From: Butyrivibrio sp. MB2005 | GTDB taxonomy: Bacteria; Bacillota; Clostridia; Lachnospirales; Lachnospiraceae | Assembly (NCBI RefSeq): GCF_000424285.1 | Contig: NZ_KE384157.1 | Span: forward strand, 1 to 64,000 | Direction: 5' to 3' | DNA: 64,000 bases | In this document: positions 54,350 to 63,748 of the stretch, one piece after another | How positions within the stretch are numbered: position 1 is the stretch's first letter | Layout: every line of letters starts with the position of its first letter | Position numbers and translations under genes: made by a program | The notes under the pieces: generated by a model | What the model was told of the DNA's origin: nothing | Seen by the model: the letters and a program-made list of their open reading frames with translations, nothing else | Databases searched by the model: none

Positions 54350-57300
54350 AAATTTAAACTTCGCCTTCTTTGCGCCTGCCTTTTTGAACAACCTCACAAG
54401 CTTATTGTAAGCCTTCTTATCTTTACATACGATAGTGATCTTGGCTCCGTTTTTTATCCCCTTAAAGCTACCCTTACCGATGCTCTTAAGGTTATTACCA
54501 TATACAGTAATATTGGAAAGTTTTTTGCATCCATTAAAAGCTTTTTCGCCTATGCTCTCGATGTTTGATCCTATTGTTGCTTTCTTAAGCTTCTTATTGT
54601 TCTTATAGGCGTTTTTGTTGATCCTTGTGATTCTAAAGCTGTTGTTACCATAAGAAACATATTCTCCTGTATTAACAGAAGCAGAATTCTTATTTGTAGC
54701 TGCCGTTATGGTCGCGGTACCTGACTCTGAAAGCTCATATTCATTGCCGCCCTGCACTACTATGCCATCCTCAGGAAGGTTATCAGCTTCACTGTAATCA
54801 TCTACAATGTCATAATATTTCAGATTATCAGGCTCAGCTGCGGCAGGATTTTCTCCGGTTCCATTGCCACCGGACTTACCGGTCTCCTGCTCAGGATCTT
54901 CCTCTATTACCTTCCAGACAGCATAAAGATGTATGTAATTATTTGTATATACGTGTGTGGACAATCCATTTGTACTCAAATCCCTGGTCCATCCGATGAA
55001 CTCAGAACCATCCCTTACAGGAACCTCCTGTGAGGCCAAGTCTATAATTGTACCATCTTCTACCTGTGTATACCTTGTTTCTCTTCCATCACTAAAGTGT
55101 CCTCCCAGTGCATCATATGAAACAGTATATGTCCTTCTGCTTTCTTCATGGCCTTCGTGACCTTTATCCTCCTTCTCCTTAGATTCCTCTGTTCCTTTAG
55201 AGCCTTCTGTCTCTTTAGACCCTTCTGTTTCTTTGGATTCTCCTATCTCTTTGGATTCTTCTGTCTCTTCTGACTCTTTAGGTGTTTGCGTTAATTTTGA
55301 GTAGAAATAGTATCTTTCCTCTTTATCGAAAACACTATCACGGCTAAAGGTCTCATCTGAATTGTAGCTTGCTGTCCAGCCTTCAAATTTATAACCGGTC
55401 AAAGCAGGCTCAGTTACTTTGTCAAAGGCTTCTCCAAAAGTACTTCCCAATGCTACCGTCAAGGTCTGTAATGACGGTGTGCCTGTTGAAGAAAAGAAAT
55501 AGAGATTTACCTGCTTTTGACTCCACTTAGCATAAAAATCCGTATCTTTTCTAATTGTTGTACCAAGTATATAAGATTCGCTCTCTCCTTCTCTCCAGCC
55601 AACGAAAGTAAATCCATATCTTTCAGGCTTTGGTAATTCGTAATATGTGCCTTCAACAACCTTGATTTCCTCAGTCTTTTCATCGTAATCATAGTGCAAG
55701 GTGATCGTACAATTACTCTGAGTGAATTTAGCATAGAAATTGTATGAATCTATACTATCAATGACTGTATTGCGGGACAGCACATTTTCATTATCATTAA
55801 TTGCTGTGTCAGTCCATCCTTCAAACTTATAGCCTGCCTTGGAAGGTTTTGTGACCCTGTCAAAAGCTTCTCCAAAGGTACTTCCAAAATTCACGCTAAT
55901 TGACTGATATGATGGCGTTCCTATTGTAGAATTAAAATGGAGGTAAACCTTTTTAGGACTCCATACTGCATAAAAATCTGTATCCTTATAAATCCTTATA
56001 CCTGATGTATAAGAAGATCCGGTATCCCCATCTCTTCTCCAACCAACGAAACTGTATCCATATCTTTCAGGCTTGGGCAATGTGTAATATGTGCCTTCAC
56101 CAAACGCAATATTTTCAGTCTTATCATCATAATTGTAGCGCAGGGTCACTACACATGTTTTTTTCCAGATTGCATACAAAGTCGTATCACCGGTTACTTT
56201 ATAACTTGTGAGACCACTTGTTGCATCTTTTGAAGTATTCCAACCGGTAAAGCTATATCCACTTTTTGAAGGCTTTTCATGGGTTCCCAAGGTAATGTAG
56301 GTATCATACTCTGAATTCTGCTTATCGGAGGTTTGACCATTTTTATAGGCTCCTCCATTGGCGTCATAGGTTACGGTATATGTATTCTTTTTCCAATGTG
56401 CATAAAAATACAAAGGTTTTGTTGAATCTATGACTGTATCAGGAGAAATAGCTTCATCAGAATCAAAGCTTTTATACCATCCGACTAACGTATGCCCCGC
56501 TTTAGTATAATCGGAAGCCAGCCTCATAGCATCGCCATAGGTTTTTCCAAAATTTGTACTTCTAACAGTTTTGCTTCCATCATCTTTATAAAAATATGCA
56601 CTTACCTCAACAGGCTTCCACTGGGCATAAATATCCAGATTCGCACTTACAACTGTATTTTTATCAACTACACTTCCTCCACTTATTGAATTTGTCCAAC
56701 CGCTTAAGTCGTAGCCATATCTGTAAAGAGTCGGAAGCTCCCCGATTGTACTTCCTTTAGCAATCTTCTTTATCTCTGTCTTATTATCATAATTATAATG
56801 TAGGGTAACTGTACGTAAATCTGACTGATCCGTTACAGCATCCTCTACATTATCTCCACCATTCCAGTGAGCATAAACAGTTATATCAGAATTAATAATT
56901 GTATTAGCTGTTACAACTGTTCCTCCGTCCTTTTCCGTATACCAGTTATTAAAGGAACATCTACTTAATGACATATTCTTAGGCATTTCGACAATTTTGC
57001 CCTCGTAAGTATAAGTGTATCTGTAAGGAAGATAATAATATGCACCTTTCTTAACCCCATCAAAATCTACTCTGTAGGCCTTTTTAATATTATTGTATGA
57101 ATACCTGGTTCCATTAGCCAAAGGAGGATTAAGATATCCCATATGTTTACTATTCCTCAGATGTTTGGAAAGAGCATTATTAAATCCCGGAATGGAATAG
57201 TTATAGTGTGCAAAAGTATCTGTAGTACAATTAAAGTACTGGTGCGTCAGCAGGTAATTATATGGGTAACTATTATTATAATTACCATCATCCCATGTTG

Positions 57301-58261
57301 TATCAACTTCATAATAATCGCTGCCAAGTTTAACAACATTCCAGGCATGTCCTTCACCGGAACCAGTAACTCCAGAAACAACGTGAGTCTCTATTCCGGC
57401 TTTGTCCATAAGCATTTTAAATGCTGTGGCGTATCCCTGGCACACAGGCAGTTTTTCAACAAGTGCACCATACGCGGTATATTTTAGATATTTATTTGTT
57501 TCATCATAGTTATATTCAACAGCATCAATAAGGGCATCATGAATTGCAAGTTCCTTAGAAGCATCCTCGCCGGAAAGACTTAAACTGTTGTATAAGGAGT
57601 TACATGCACGCTTGAGGTCAGACTCCATCTGAGCAACCTGATTACCTGTATAATTTGAACCAGGTGTATTGTACATATAAAAACTATAATGCGACACCCC
57701 TCCGGAGTAGGCTGTAACAGTGCTGTATTTTTGCGAAAAAAGTATGGTCTCCAGTTCTTCCGGATGATCATACCATAAAGCGTGAATAATTGTTGACCAG
57801 TCTGGTCTTTCAAGGCTTTTTATCCCCGAATAAAAAAGTACTGCATCGCCTGCTTTATCAGTGCTAAATTCGCCAGTGATAGGACTTTTGTTTTGTCTGC
57901 AAAGTTCGAGTATTCCATCGTAATAAATCTTATCAATTTCAGTAAGCTGTTTATAATAAAAGCTGTTATTATCTGAGCTTCCTGAATATACTGGTTTCAA
58001 TTCGAAACCGGCATTCATCAATTCATCAAATTCTTCTTCAGAAATCTCTATCTCATCCACCTGAGGCTCTTTAACAACAGGCATATCCCCTGCAGGCAGA
58101 GACTCGATATAATTTTCCAGTGAAATCTCATCGATAGAATCATCTATAGAAGCTGTATCAAAAGCATTTTCATAAGAAGATGCGCTTACGCTGTAAGACG
58201 CAGGCATAAACAAAGCACAGCATGCAGCCACTAAAAATGCACGACAAAGACCGGTTTTCAT
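54338..58261 (-). CDS. giant secreted transglutaminase / InlB-repeat / LRR_5 protein
   Basis: A 1307-residue exported protein. The signal peptide is FLVAACCALFMPASYSVSA. A transglutaminase core around residues 270-340 has LPVCQGYATAFK (Cys), GEGHAWNVV (His) and YEVDTTWDD (Asp). About nine InlB-type beta repeats follow (each GY-F-GW...YA-W), in alternating types: RYGYSFVGW with hydrophilic TLHYDYD starts, and AGYKFEGW with YFFSS starts. A Glu/Ser/Lys-rich linker (ESKETEGSKETE type) lies before the last repeat and the C-terminal LRR_5 module with basic tail KFKFKKG. No LPxTG motif. Same domain order as 32121-34574, with more repeats. Surface adhesin or cross-linking enzyme is inferred. Confidence 0.83.
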   Translation of the reverse strand: MKTGLCRAFLVAACCALFMPASYSVSASSYENAFDTASIDDSIDEISLENYIESLPAGDMPVVKEPQVDEIEISEEEFDELMNAGFELKPVYSGSSDNNSFYYKQLTEIDKIYYDGILELCRQNKSPITGEFSTDKAGDAVLFYSGIKSLERPDWSTIIHALWYDHPEELETILFSQKYSTVTAYSGGVSHYSFYMYNTPGSNYTGNQVAQMESDLKRACNSLYNSLSLSGEDASKELAIHDALIDAVEYNYDETNKYLKYTAYGALVEKLPVCQGYATAFKMLMDKAGIETHVVSGVTGSGEGHAWNVVKLGSDYYEVDTTWDDGNYNNSYPYNYLLTHQYFNCTTDTFAHYNYSIPGFNNALSKHLRNSKHMGYLNPPLANGTRYSYNNIKKAYRVDFDGVKKGAYYYLPYRYTYTYEGKIVEMPKNMSLSRCSFNNWYTEKDGGTVVTANTIINSDITVYAHWNGGDNVEDAVTDQSDLRTVTLHYNYDNKTEIKKIAKGSTIGELPTLYRYGYDLSGWTNSISGGSVVDKNTVVSANLDIYAQWKPVEVSAYFYKDDGSKTVRSTNFGKTYGDAMRLASDYTKAGHTLVGWYKSFDSDEAISPDTVIDSTKPLYFYAHWKKNTYTVTYDANGGAYKNGQTSDKQNSEYDTYITLGTHEKPSKSGYSFTGWNTSKDATSGLTSYKVTGDTTLYAIWKKTCVVTLRYNYDDKTENIAFGEGTYYTLPKPERYGYSFVGWRRDGDTGSSYTSGIRIYKDTDFYAVWSPKKVYLHFNSTIGTPSYQSISVNFGSTFGEAFDRVTKPSKAGYKFEGWTDTAINDNENVLSRNTVIDSIDSYNFYAKFTQSNCTITLHYDYDEKTEEIKVVEGTYYELPKPERYGFTFVGWREGESESYILGTTIRKDTDFYAKWSQKQVNLYFFSSTGTPSLQTLTVALGSTFGEAFDKVTEPALTGYKFEGWTASYNSDETFSRDSVFDKEERYYFYSKLTQTPKESEETEESKEIGESKETEGSKETEGSKGTEESKEKEDKGHEGHEESRRTYTVSYDALGGHFSDGRETRYTQVEDGTIIDLASQEVPVRDGSEFIGWTRDLSTNGLSTHVYTNNYIHLYAVWKVIEEDPEQETGKSGGNGTGENPAAAEPDNLKYYDIVDDYSEADNLPEDGIVVQGGNEYELSESGTATITAATNKNSASVNTGEYVSYGNNSFRITRINKNAYKNNKKLKKATIGSNIESIGEKAFNGCKKLSNITVYGNNLKSIGKGSFKGIKNGAKITIVCKDKKAYNKLVRLFKKAGAKKAKFKFKKG

Positions 58262-58366
58262 TTTAAATAACTACCTCTCATAAATAAATCATAATCTAAA
58301 CACCATTTTCAACAGTATCACTTTATATGATTTTATACAAGTCTTATTTAACATTCCTTGAAAAAT

Positions 58367-58396
58367 TTGCTAGACATAGTGTTTTTGCGCTATACT
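58367..58396 (+). promoter_or_regulatory. promoter of the vanZ-like gene
   Basis: TTGCTA (58367-58372), 18 bases, TATACT (58391-58396). The start at about 58403 leaves a leader of about 70 bases before the ATG at 58476. Confidence 0.55.
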
Positions 58397-58475
58397 TGTT
58401 GCTAACATATTTGTGAATAAGATTTTTGATTGCACTGTATGTATGAAATAAGAGTTTTGATTTGGGGATTTAATA

Positions 58476-59018
58476 ATGAAGTATTTTCTTTTATATATAA
58501 AACAAACGCTTAGATTTGTATTAAAGCCGCTGTCATTTGTACCGGCAGTCGTAATGATGATAGTGATTTTCAACTTTTCAGATCAGACTGCAGATAACAG
58601 CTCGGCTCTTAGCTATAAAGTGGGCGTTGAGGTGCTGACAGTTACAAATGATGTGCTGGATAAGGGCTGGTCCCTCACAAGGATCAGACAGATGAGTGAA
58701 GAATATCAGCATTATATAAGGAAAGCCGCTCACTTTACGGAGTACCTGATATTGGCAATAACGGTAGCTTTTCCGCTTTATGTGTACGGACTACGCGGCA
58801 TTCCTCTTGTAATTGTGGCAGGGATGATATGCGCTGGTTATGCCTGTCTTGATGAATATCACCAGAGCTTCATTGATGGCAGATCACCATCCAAAAAGGA
58901 CGTCGTGATCGACAGCTGCGGGGCGCTTGTCGGAATAATAATAACAAGAATAGTCAGCTGGACCGGAATGATGACCATCTTCCATCCTCTGATGTATAAA
59001 GAAAGGGAAAGACATTGA
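58476..59018 (+). CDS. VanZ family protein
   Basis: A 180-residue membrane protein with four hydrophobic helices. The VanZ signature is visible: FNFSDQTADNS after helix 1, RKAAHFTEYLILA, and LDEYHQSFIDGRSPSKKDVVIDSCGALVG, of which the key part is DEYHQSFIDGR. VanZ in enterococci gives low teicoplanin resistance, but most homologues, including lone ones like this, have no known function. GGGG stands eight bases before the start. Its stop lies in the loop of the following terminator. Divergent from the giant surface protein gene. Confidence 0.9.
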   Translation: MKYFLLYIKQTLRFVLKPLSFVPAVVMMIVIFNFSDQTADNSSALSYKVGVEVLTVTNDVLDKGWSLTRIRQMSEEYQHYIRKAAHFTEYLILAITVAFPLYVYGLRGIPLVIVAGMICAGYACLDEYHQSFIDGRSPSKKDVVIDSCGALVGIIITRIVSWTGMMTIFHPLMYKERERH

Positions 59019-59036
59019 GATCTGTCTTTCCCCTTT
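59005..59036 (+). terminator. terminator of the vanZ-like gene
   Basis: GGGAAAGAC/GTCTTTCCC with the TGA stop in the loop, followed by CCTTTTGG. Confidence 0.75.
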
Positions 59037-59105
59037 TGGTTGTATTCTTATTTACATGTTTGGTGTGCCAAATACATATCGGTATATAGATAACGACATG
59101 TGAAA

Positions 59106-61001
59106 TTACCTGACCGTTATAATTGCAATCCCGTGAGCCGGAAGTGTTAAGTTATCTCCTTCTAAAGCGGCTGTTTCCTCTCCTGTAAGTAAGAGGCCTG
59201 AAAGAGTCCTGAACCCGTCTGTTCTCTCATCTAAAGAGAGGTCTTCTGTCACCGTCTCATTTGAATTATTCAATGCGATTAGTATTTTATCATCAGCTTC
59301 CTTCATGCATACACCAAAATCATCAGTGGAAAGCTTATCGAGTATTGTTATTTGACCGCGGGCGATTTCAGGGAACATATTCCTTAGTCTGACTGCATTT
59401 CTATAGTAGTTATAGATAGAATAGGGATCTTTTTCCTGATCTTCTAAACTGCCGTTAGTCATCTCGATTTTTTCCATATCAGAAGGTCCCTTGCACATTC
59501 CATCTGCTGTCTGGTCCATAGTCCACTGCATAGGAGCTCGCTTATTCTCATCTTTTCCTGAGCCCTTCATACCAATCTCTTCGCCGTAGTAGATAAAGGC
59601 ATTACCATTCATCATGAGGTTCAGAGCACCGGCAAGCTTAATCGAATCCGATGCGCCTTTTCCCACATAGTAGCCTGCACTTCTGGCCATATCGTGATTT
59701 GTATAGAAAGGTGCGTTGACGTAGGTCTCACTTATTCCTGAATAGAGCTCATCTTCTTTTACAAGCTCTTCAAAGAATTTGGCGGGAGCCATCTTGCCCT
59801 TGGCGCATTTCACAATCTTGCCTTCGCTTCCTGAGAAATCAAAGTCAAAGAGTGAATCAATTCCGCTTCCATAATACTGGGAATACTCAGAGGAGTTGGC
59901 CCAGGCTTCGCCTACTATGTAAGCATCAGGATTCTCAGCATAAACAGCGTCACAGAATACTTTGAGCTCGTCTGTGCTTTTACCTGTGTTATCTGTGGTA
60001 TAAGAAGTAACCGCATCCATTCTGAAGCCATCGCAGCCAAGGTCAAGCCAGAACTTAGCGATATCAGCAAATTCCTTCTGAACAGCTTCGTTATCAAGAT
60101 TAAGATCAGGCATTTCTGACCAGAACCTGGATTCATAGAACCATTCTGTTCCGCTTACCCTTGTATAACCGGTCTGCTCTTCTTTGGAGAAATTGTAGTA
60201 GTCATAGTAAGGACACTGTGCAGAATCAGGCTCAGCTCCCTCCGGCAGGTCCTTCAGATAAGCTACTGCCTCTTTAAACCAGGGATGCTGGGATGAAGTG
60301 TGATTCATAACCATGTCGTTGATGACTTTTATTCCGCGGCTGTGGGCTTCCTCGAGGAGTTTTTTGTAGTCGTCGATCGTGCCATACTGTGGGTCGATAT
60401 CACAGTAATCTGTCACGTCATATTTATGATAAGTAGGTGATGGACAAACCGGCATCAGCCAGATCATGTTGCATCCAAGGTCTGTATCTGTTGCATCATC
60501 TCCGTCATTCACATAGTCCAGCTTGTCTATTACCCCCTGAATATCCCCAATACCATCACCATCGCTGTCATAGAAAGAGTATACGAAGATCTCATAGGTG
60601 GTACGGTATTTGTCATCTATTACGTTGAGGGGGTGCTGGGAGTTTATCTCATCCATTTGGGAAATGGCTGCTGCCCGGTCCGGTTCTGATGCCTTCCGGC
60701 TATCTATTGCCTGTTCTGACGTCTCAGTTGTCTCCTGACTATCAGCTTCGGTTGTTTCCTGACTGTCAGCTTTGGTTGCCTCCTGATTGTCAGCTTCGGC
60801 TATTTCCTGACTGTCAGCTTCGGTTGTCTCCTGATTGTCAGCTTCAGTTGTCTCCTGATTTTCCGGTGCTGCCTGGTCTGCTTCTGTTGCTACTGACTTA
60901 TCTGTATTATCAGGTCCACTTTTCCCTGCGCAACCTGTAGCTGTTGCTATTATTAAAGCCATTGCGGCTGCCCCTGCCGCAAATTGATTTTTCCTGAACA
61001 T
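59106..61001 (-). CDS. GH13 alpha-amylase family lipoprotein
   Basis: A 631-residue exported lipoprotein. The signal ends with ATATGC, the lipobox Cys, followed by a spacer built from eight-residue steps (NQETTEAD-type, six or so). The GH13 barrel starts near residue 120: IDDKYRTTYEIFVYSF, MVMNHTSSQHPWF, GFRMDAVTSY with the nucleophile Asp, VGEAW with the acid Glu, and FYTNHDMARS with the third Asp. The C-terminal beta domain ends at IAIITVR. It likely releases maltose or oligosaccharides from starch or related glucans at the cell surface. Start: M at 61001, eight bases behind AGGAGG; the first ATG (61007) is too close. Confidence 0.9.
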   Translation of the reverse strand: MFRKNQFAAGAAAMALIIATATGCAGKSGPDNTDKSVATEADQAAPENQETTEADNQETTEADSQEIAEADNQEATKADSQETTEADSQETTETSEQAIDSRKASEPDRAAAISQMDEINSQHPLNVIDDKYRTTYEIFVYSFYDSDGDGIGDIQGVIDKLDYVNDGDDATDTDLGCNMIWLMPVCPSPTYHKYDVTDYCDIDPQYGTIDDYKKLLEEAHSRGIKVINDMVMNHTSSQHPWFKEAVAYLKDLPEGAEPDSAQCPYYDYYNFSKEEQTGYTRVSGTEWFYESRFWSEMPDLNLDNEAVQKEFADIAKFWLDLGCDGFRMDAVTSYTTDNTGKSTDELKVFCDAVYAENPDAYIVGEAWANSSEYSQYYGSGIDSLFDFDFSGSEGKIVKCAKGKMAPAKFFEELVKEDELYSGISETYVNAPFYTNHDMARSAGYYVGKGASDSIKLAGALNLMMNGNAFIYYGEEIGMKGSGKDENKRAPMQWTMDQTADGMCKGPSDMEKIEMTNGSLEDQEKDPYSIYNYYRNAVRLRNMFPEIARGQITILDKLSTDDFGVCMKEADDKILIALNNSNETVTEDLSLDERTDGFRTLSGLLLTGEETAALEGDNLTLPAHGIAIITVR

Positions 61002-61033
61002 TTCCATATCCTCCTTTTGTTCCCTGCCTTACT

Positions 61034-61417
61034 TACGGGGATAGATAGTGTTTCTCTGCTCCATCCACGTTATCTAAGCCATTTTTCCGCTCTTTCCTAC
61101 GGGGATGAATAGCGTTTTTCTGTTCCATCCCCGTTATCTAAGCCATTTTTTCGCTCTTTCCTACGGGGATGAATAGTGTTTCCCTATTTCATCCACGTTA
61201 TCTAAACCATTTTTCCGCTCTTTCCTACGGGGATGAATAGCGTTTTTCTGTTCCATCCACGTTATCTAAGCCATTTTTCCGCTCTTTCCTACGGGGATAA
61301 ATAGTGTTTCCATATTTCATCCACGTAATCTGGTCCACATTTTCTGCTTCTCTTACGGGGACAAATAGCATTTACCACTTCATCCACGTAATACATCCTA
61401 AATGCAGTTGACAATTA
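61034..61417 (+). repeat. tandem repeat, six units of 64 bases
   Basis: Units starting with TACGGGGAT occur at 61034, 61098, 61162, 61226, 61290 and 61354, always 64 apart. Each holds ACGGGGATG near its start and CATCC(A/C)CGT about 28 bases on, which are inverted; in the second unit the stem is a perfect 9 bp. The fifth and sixth units diverge. The array lies in front of the GH13 lipoprotein gene. The stretch from 61002 to 62098 holds no recognised gene. Confidence 0.95.
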
Positions 61418-61446
61418 TCCAATTGTAATAAAACTGAACAGTTCTC

Positions 61447-61665
61447 GCGCAGAGAAATTTCCTATTTTCCTCAAAATAGAGGCGCGGAATTCCCTTTAAT
61501 ACTCTCCTGAACCGTTTTCAAGCAGAGAAATTGCTTGTTTTTCCCAAAATAGTGGCGTGAAAACCCTTTTGAGCAATCTCATTACCTGTGTCTGCGCAGA
61601 GAAATCTACTATTTTTCTCAAAATAGTGGCGCAGCCACCTCTTGCCCTCTCTGGTACCAAACGTA
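61447..61665. repeat. tandem repeat, three units of about 74 bases
   Basis: GCAGAGAAA starts near 61449, 61522 and 61596. Each unit continues to an AAAATAG-GGCG stretch; CGCGC...GCGCG and TATTTT...AAAATA make an inverted core. Between the cores runs a less conserved CCCTTTT...CTC...CC stretch. Short open frames over it are not supported as genes. Confidence 0.85.
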
Positions 61666-61962
61666 CCGAATTCGTCATACCCGATGCGCTGGTCAGTTCG
61701 CATATTCTTTCCTTGGTGATTATTCTAATTATTTCGAACTTTCCATTTAAAAATATTATCACACATTAACCTCAATACATAGCAAAAAACGTTTTCCATA
61801 AAACACTATCGCAGAAAACACCCGTACAAATCAGGGATAGAGCAAGCTCCATCAACCATATATCCCACAACTGTCTAGTACACATTAGAATTGTCCACTC
61901 ACTTTTGCTCCTTACTATGGAGCGCGGAATAATATATAATAGAAAGCAAAATATCATTTATC

Positions 61963-62070
61963 AATAACCATGCACTACTCGTTAATAGCCACGAACTATT
62001 CAACAATAACCACGCACTACTCGTTGATAGCCACGAACTATTCAACAATAACCATGCACAATTCGTTAGA
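61963..62070. repeat. tandem repeat, period 42 bases
   Basis: AATAACCA(T/C)GCAC occurs at 61963, 62005 and 62047, with ACTCGTT(A/G)ATAGCCACGAACTATTCAAC between. Two and a half copies. The array ends about 30 bases before the AmmeMemoRadiSam gene start, within its likely promoter or leader zone. Confidence 0.9.
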
Positions 62071-62098
62071 TTCATAAATATTATGGGGGAAAATAATT

Positions 62099-63649
62099 AT
62101 GCCAATTCTAGGTGCTTTCATGGTTCCACATCCACCAATCATGCTTCCTGAAGTCGGAAACGGCGAGGAGAAAAAAATAAGTGCTACAACTGCTGCATAT
62201 GAAAAAGTAGCTGACGAAATCGCTGAGCTTAAGCCTGAGACAATCATCATCTCAAGCCCGCACAGCGTGATGTATGCTGACTATTTTCATATTTCACCCG
62301 GTGAGTCTGCTTACGGAGATATGTCCAGATTCCAGGCAGGGGAAGTATCTTTTGATGCAGAATATGACACTGAGCTTGTGGATGCGATATGCAGAATAGC
62401 TGAGGATGGCGGTCCTGATGCACTAAGCCATAATAGATCAGCTGAGGATGGCGATCCTGATGTGACAGGGCAAAACGCTACCAATGCAGATGATGAAAAT
62501 GGCAATGCTTCGTCAAAATCAAAAAGAGAAGGTCACGGTGGCACTGCGCCATCTGAATTCCCGGCAGGCACCATGGGCGAGCGCGATCCGAATCTCGATC
62601 ACGGAACCCTGATTCCTCTATATTATATTTGCAAAAAATACCAGGATTTTAAAATCATAAGAATCGGTCTCTCCGGTCTGCCACTGGCTCTCCACTATCA
62701 GATGGGTCAGATCATTCAGCAGGCAATAAAGGAAACCGGAAGAAAAGTTGTCTATATCGCAAGCGGCGATCTGTCCCACAAAATGAAAGAAGACGGCCCT
62801 TACGGCTTTGCTAAGGAAGGTCCTGAATATGATGAGCGAATCATGGATGTTTGCGGAAGCGGCGACTTTAAAAAGCTCTTTGAATTCGATGATGATTTCT
62901 GCTCAAAGGCTGCTGAGTGCGGCCACCGCTCCTTTGTGATGATGGCAGGGGCTCTGGATGGTCTGTCTGTAAAAGCAGAAAAGCTCTCGCATGAAGCAAC
63001 CTTCGGTGTTGGTTATGGAATATGCCGCTTTGAAGTTGGCGGCCTTGATGAGAGCAGACACTTCCTGGATATATGGAGAAAAGAAAAGCTTGAAGAACTT
63101 CAAAAAAGACAGGCAACCTCTGACCCTTATGTTAAGCTTGCCCGCTACTCTCTAGAGAGCTATGTAACTGGTGGTAAGACAATTCACAAAAAAGACCTCA
63201 CAGGTGATGAATGGAAGGATCTCCCTGATGAGCTTTTTAATACCAAAGCAGGAGCCTTTGTTTCTATTCATAAAAACGGAGCTCTGCGTGGATGTATCGG
63301 AACTATAAGTGCGACCTGCGACTGTGTCGCTGAGGAAATTCTCCAAAATGCCATAAGTGCAGGTACAGCTGATCCAAGATTCAACATGATAACCGCCGAT
63401 GAGCTTCCCTGGCTTGAGATAAATGTAGATGTAATGGGCATTCCTGAACCAATCTCATCCACCGACCTTTTGGATGTAAAAAAATACGGCGTTATCGTTA
63501 CCAGCGGAACAAAGCGGGGTCTTCTCCTTCCCAATCTTGACGGCGTTGACAGCGTAAATCAGCAGATTAACATAGCTTGTCAAAAAGCAGGAATTCCCGC
63601 AGGAGAAGAAATCTATCTGGAGCGTTTTGAAGTTGTAAGACATATTTGA
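62099..63649 (+). CDS. AmmeMemoRadiSam system MEMO1-AMMECR1 fusion protein
   Basis: A 516-residue fusion. The first part is a MEMO1/LigB-like domain: VPHPPIMLPEVG (His), ISSPHSVMY, DHGTLIPLYY, ASGDLSHK and CGHRSFVMMAG. A low-complexity insertion of about 65 residues lies within it (after ICRIAEDGGPD), with two similar AEDGxPD steps and a Ser/Lys/Gly-rich run. From about residue 340 the AMMECR1 domain follows: LARYSLESYV, FVSIHKNGALRGCIG, and EVVRHI at the end. It occurs next to a radical SAM enzyme (63749 on), the known three-part system. Function unknown. GGGGGAAAAT precedes the ATG. Confidence 0.9.
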   Translation: MPILGAFMVPHPPIMLPEVGNGEEKKISATTAAYEKVADEIAELKPETIIISSPHSVMYADYFHISPGESAYGDMSRFQAGEVSFDAEYDTELVDAICRIAEDGGPDALSHNRSAEDGDPDVTGQNATNADDENGNASSKSKREGHGGTAPSEFPAGTMGERDPNLDHGTLIPLYYICKKYQDFKIIRIGLSGLPLALHYQMGQIIQQAIKETGRKVVYIASGDLSHKMKEDGPYGFAKEGPEYDERIMDVCGSGDFKKLFEFDDDFCSKAAECGHRSFVMMAGALDGLSVKAEKLSHEATFGVGYGICRFEVGGLDESRHFLDIWRKEKLEELQKRQATSDPYVKLARYSLESYVTGGKTIHKKDLTGDEWKDLPDELFNTKAGAFVSIHKNGALRGCIGTISATCDCVAEEILQNAISAGTADPRFNMITADELPWLEINVDVMGIPEPISSTDLLDVKKYGVIVTSGTKRGLLLPNLDGVDSVNQQINIACQKAGIPAGEEIYLERFEVVRHI

Positions 63650-63748
63650 TTATTGAAAAATCTATCTTGAACGCTTCGAGGATGTACATCGCCTCTGATA
63701 AATCCGATTTTTTTTAATGTACAATCGATATTATTACAAGGAGCTGCC

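Noticed and set aside
58476-59018. Glycopeptide resistance locus from the VanZ-like gene
   Set aside because: No vanHAX or other resistance genes are near. Lone VanZ homologues are common in such genomes.
61034-61417. CRISPR array
   Set aside because: The repeated unit is the whole 64 bases, with no unique spacers, and no cas gene is in the window. It is a plain tandem repeat.
61496-61762. Open frames over the 74-base repeats
   Set aside because: The frames follow the repeat, have no convincing ribosome site, and no domain pattern. Two frames are open over the same stretch, as expected for non-coding repeat DNA.
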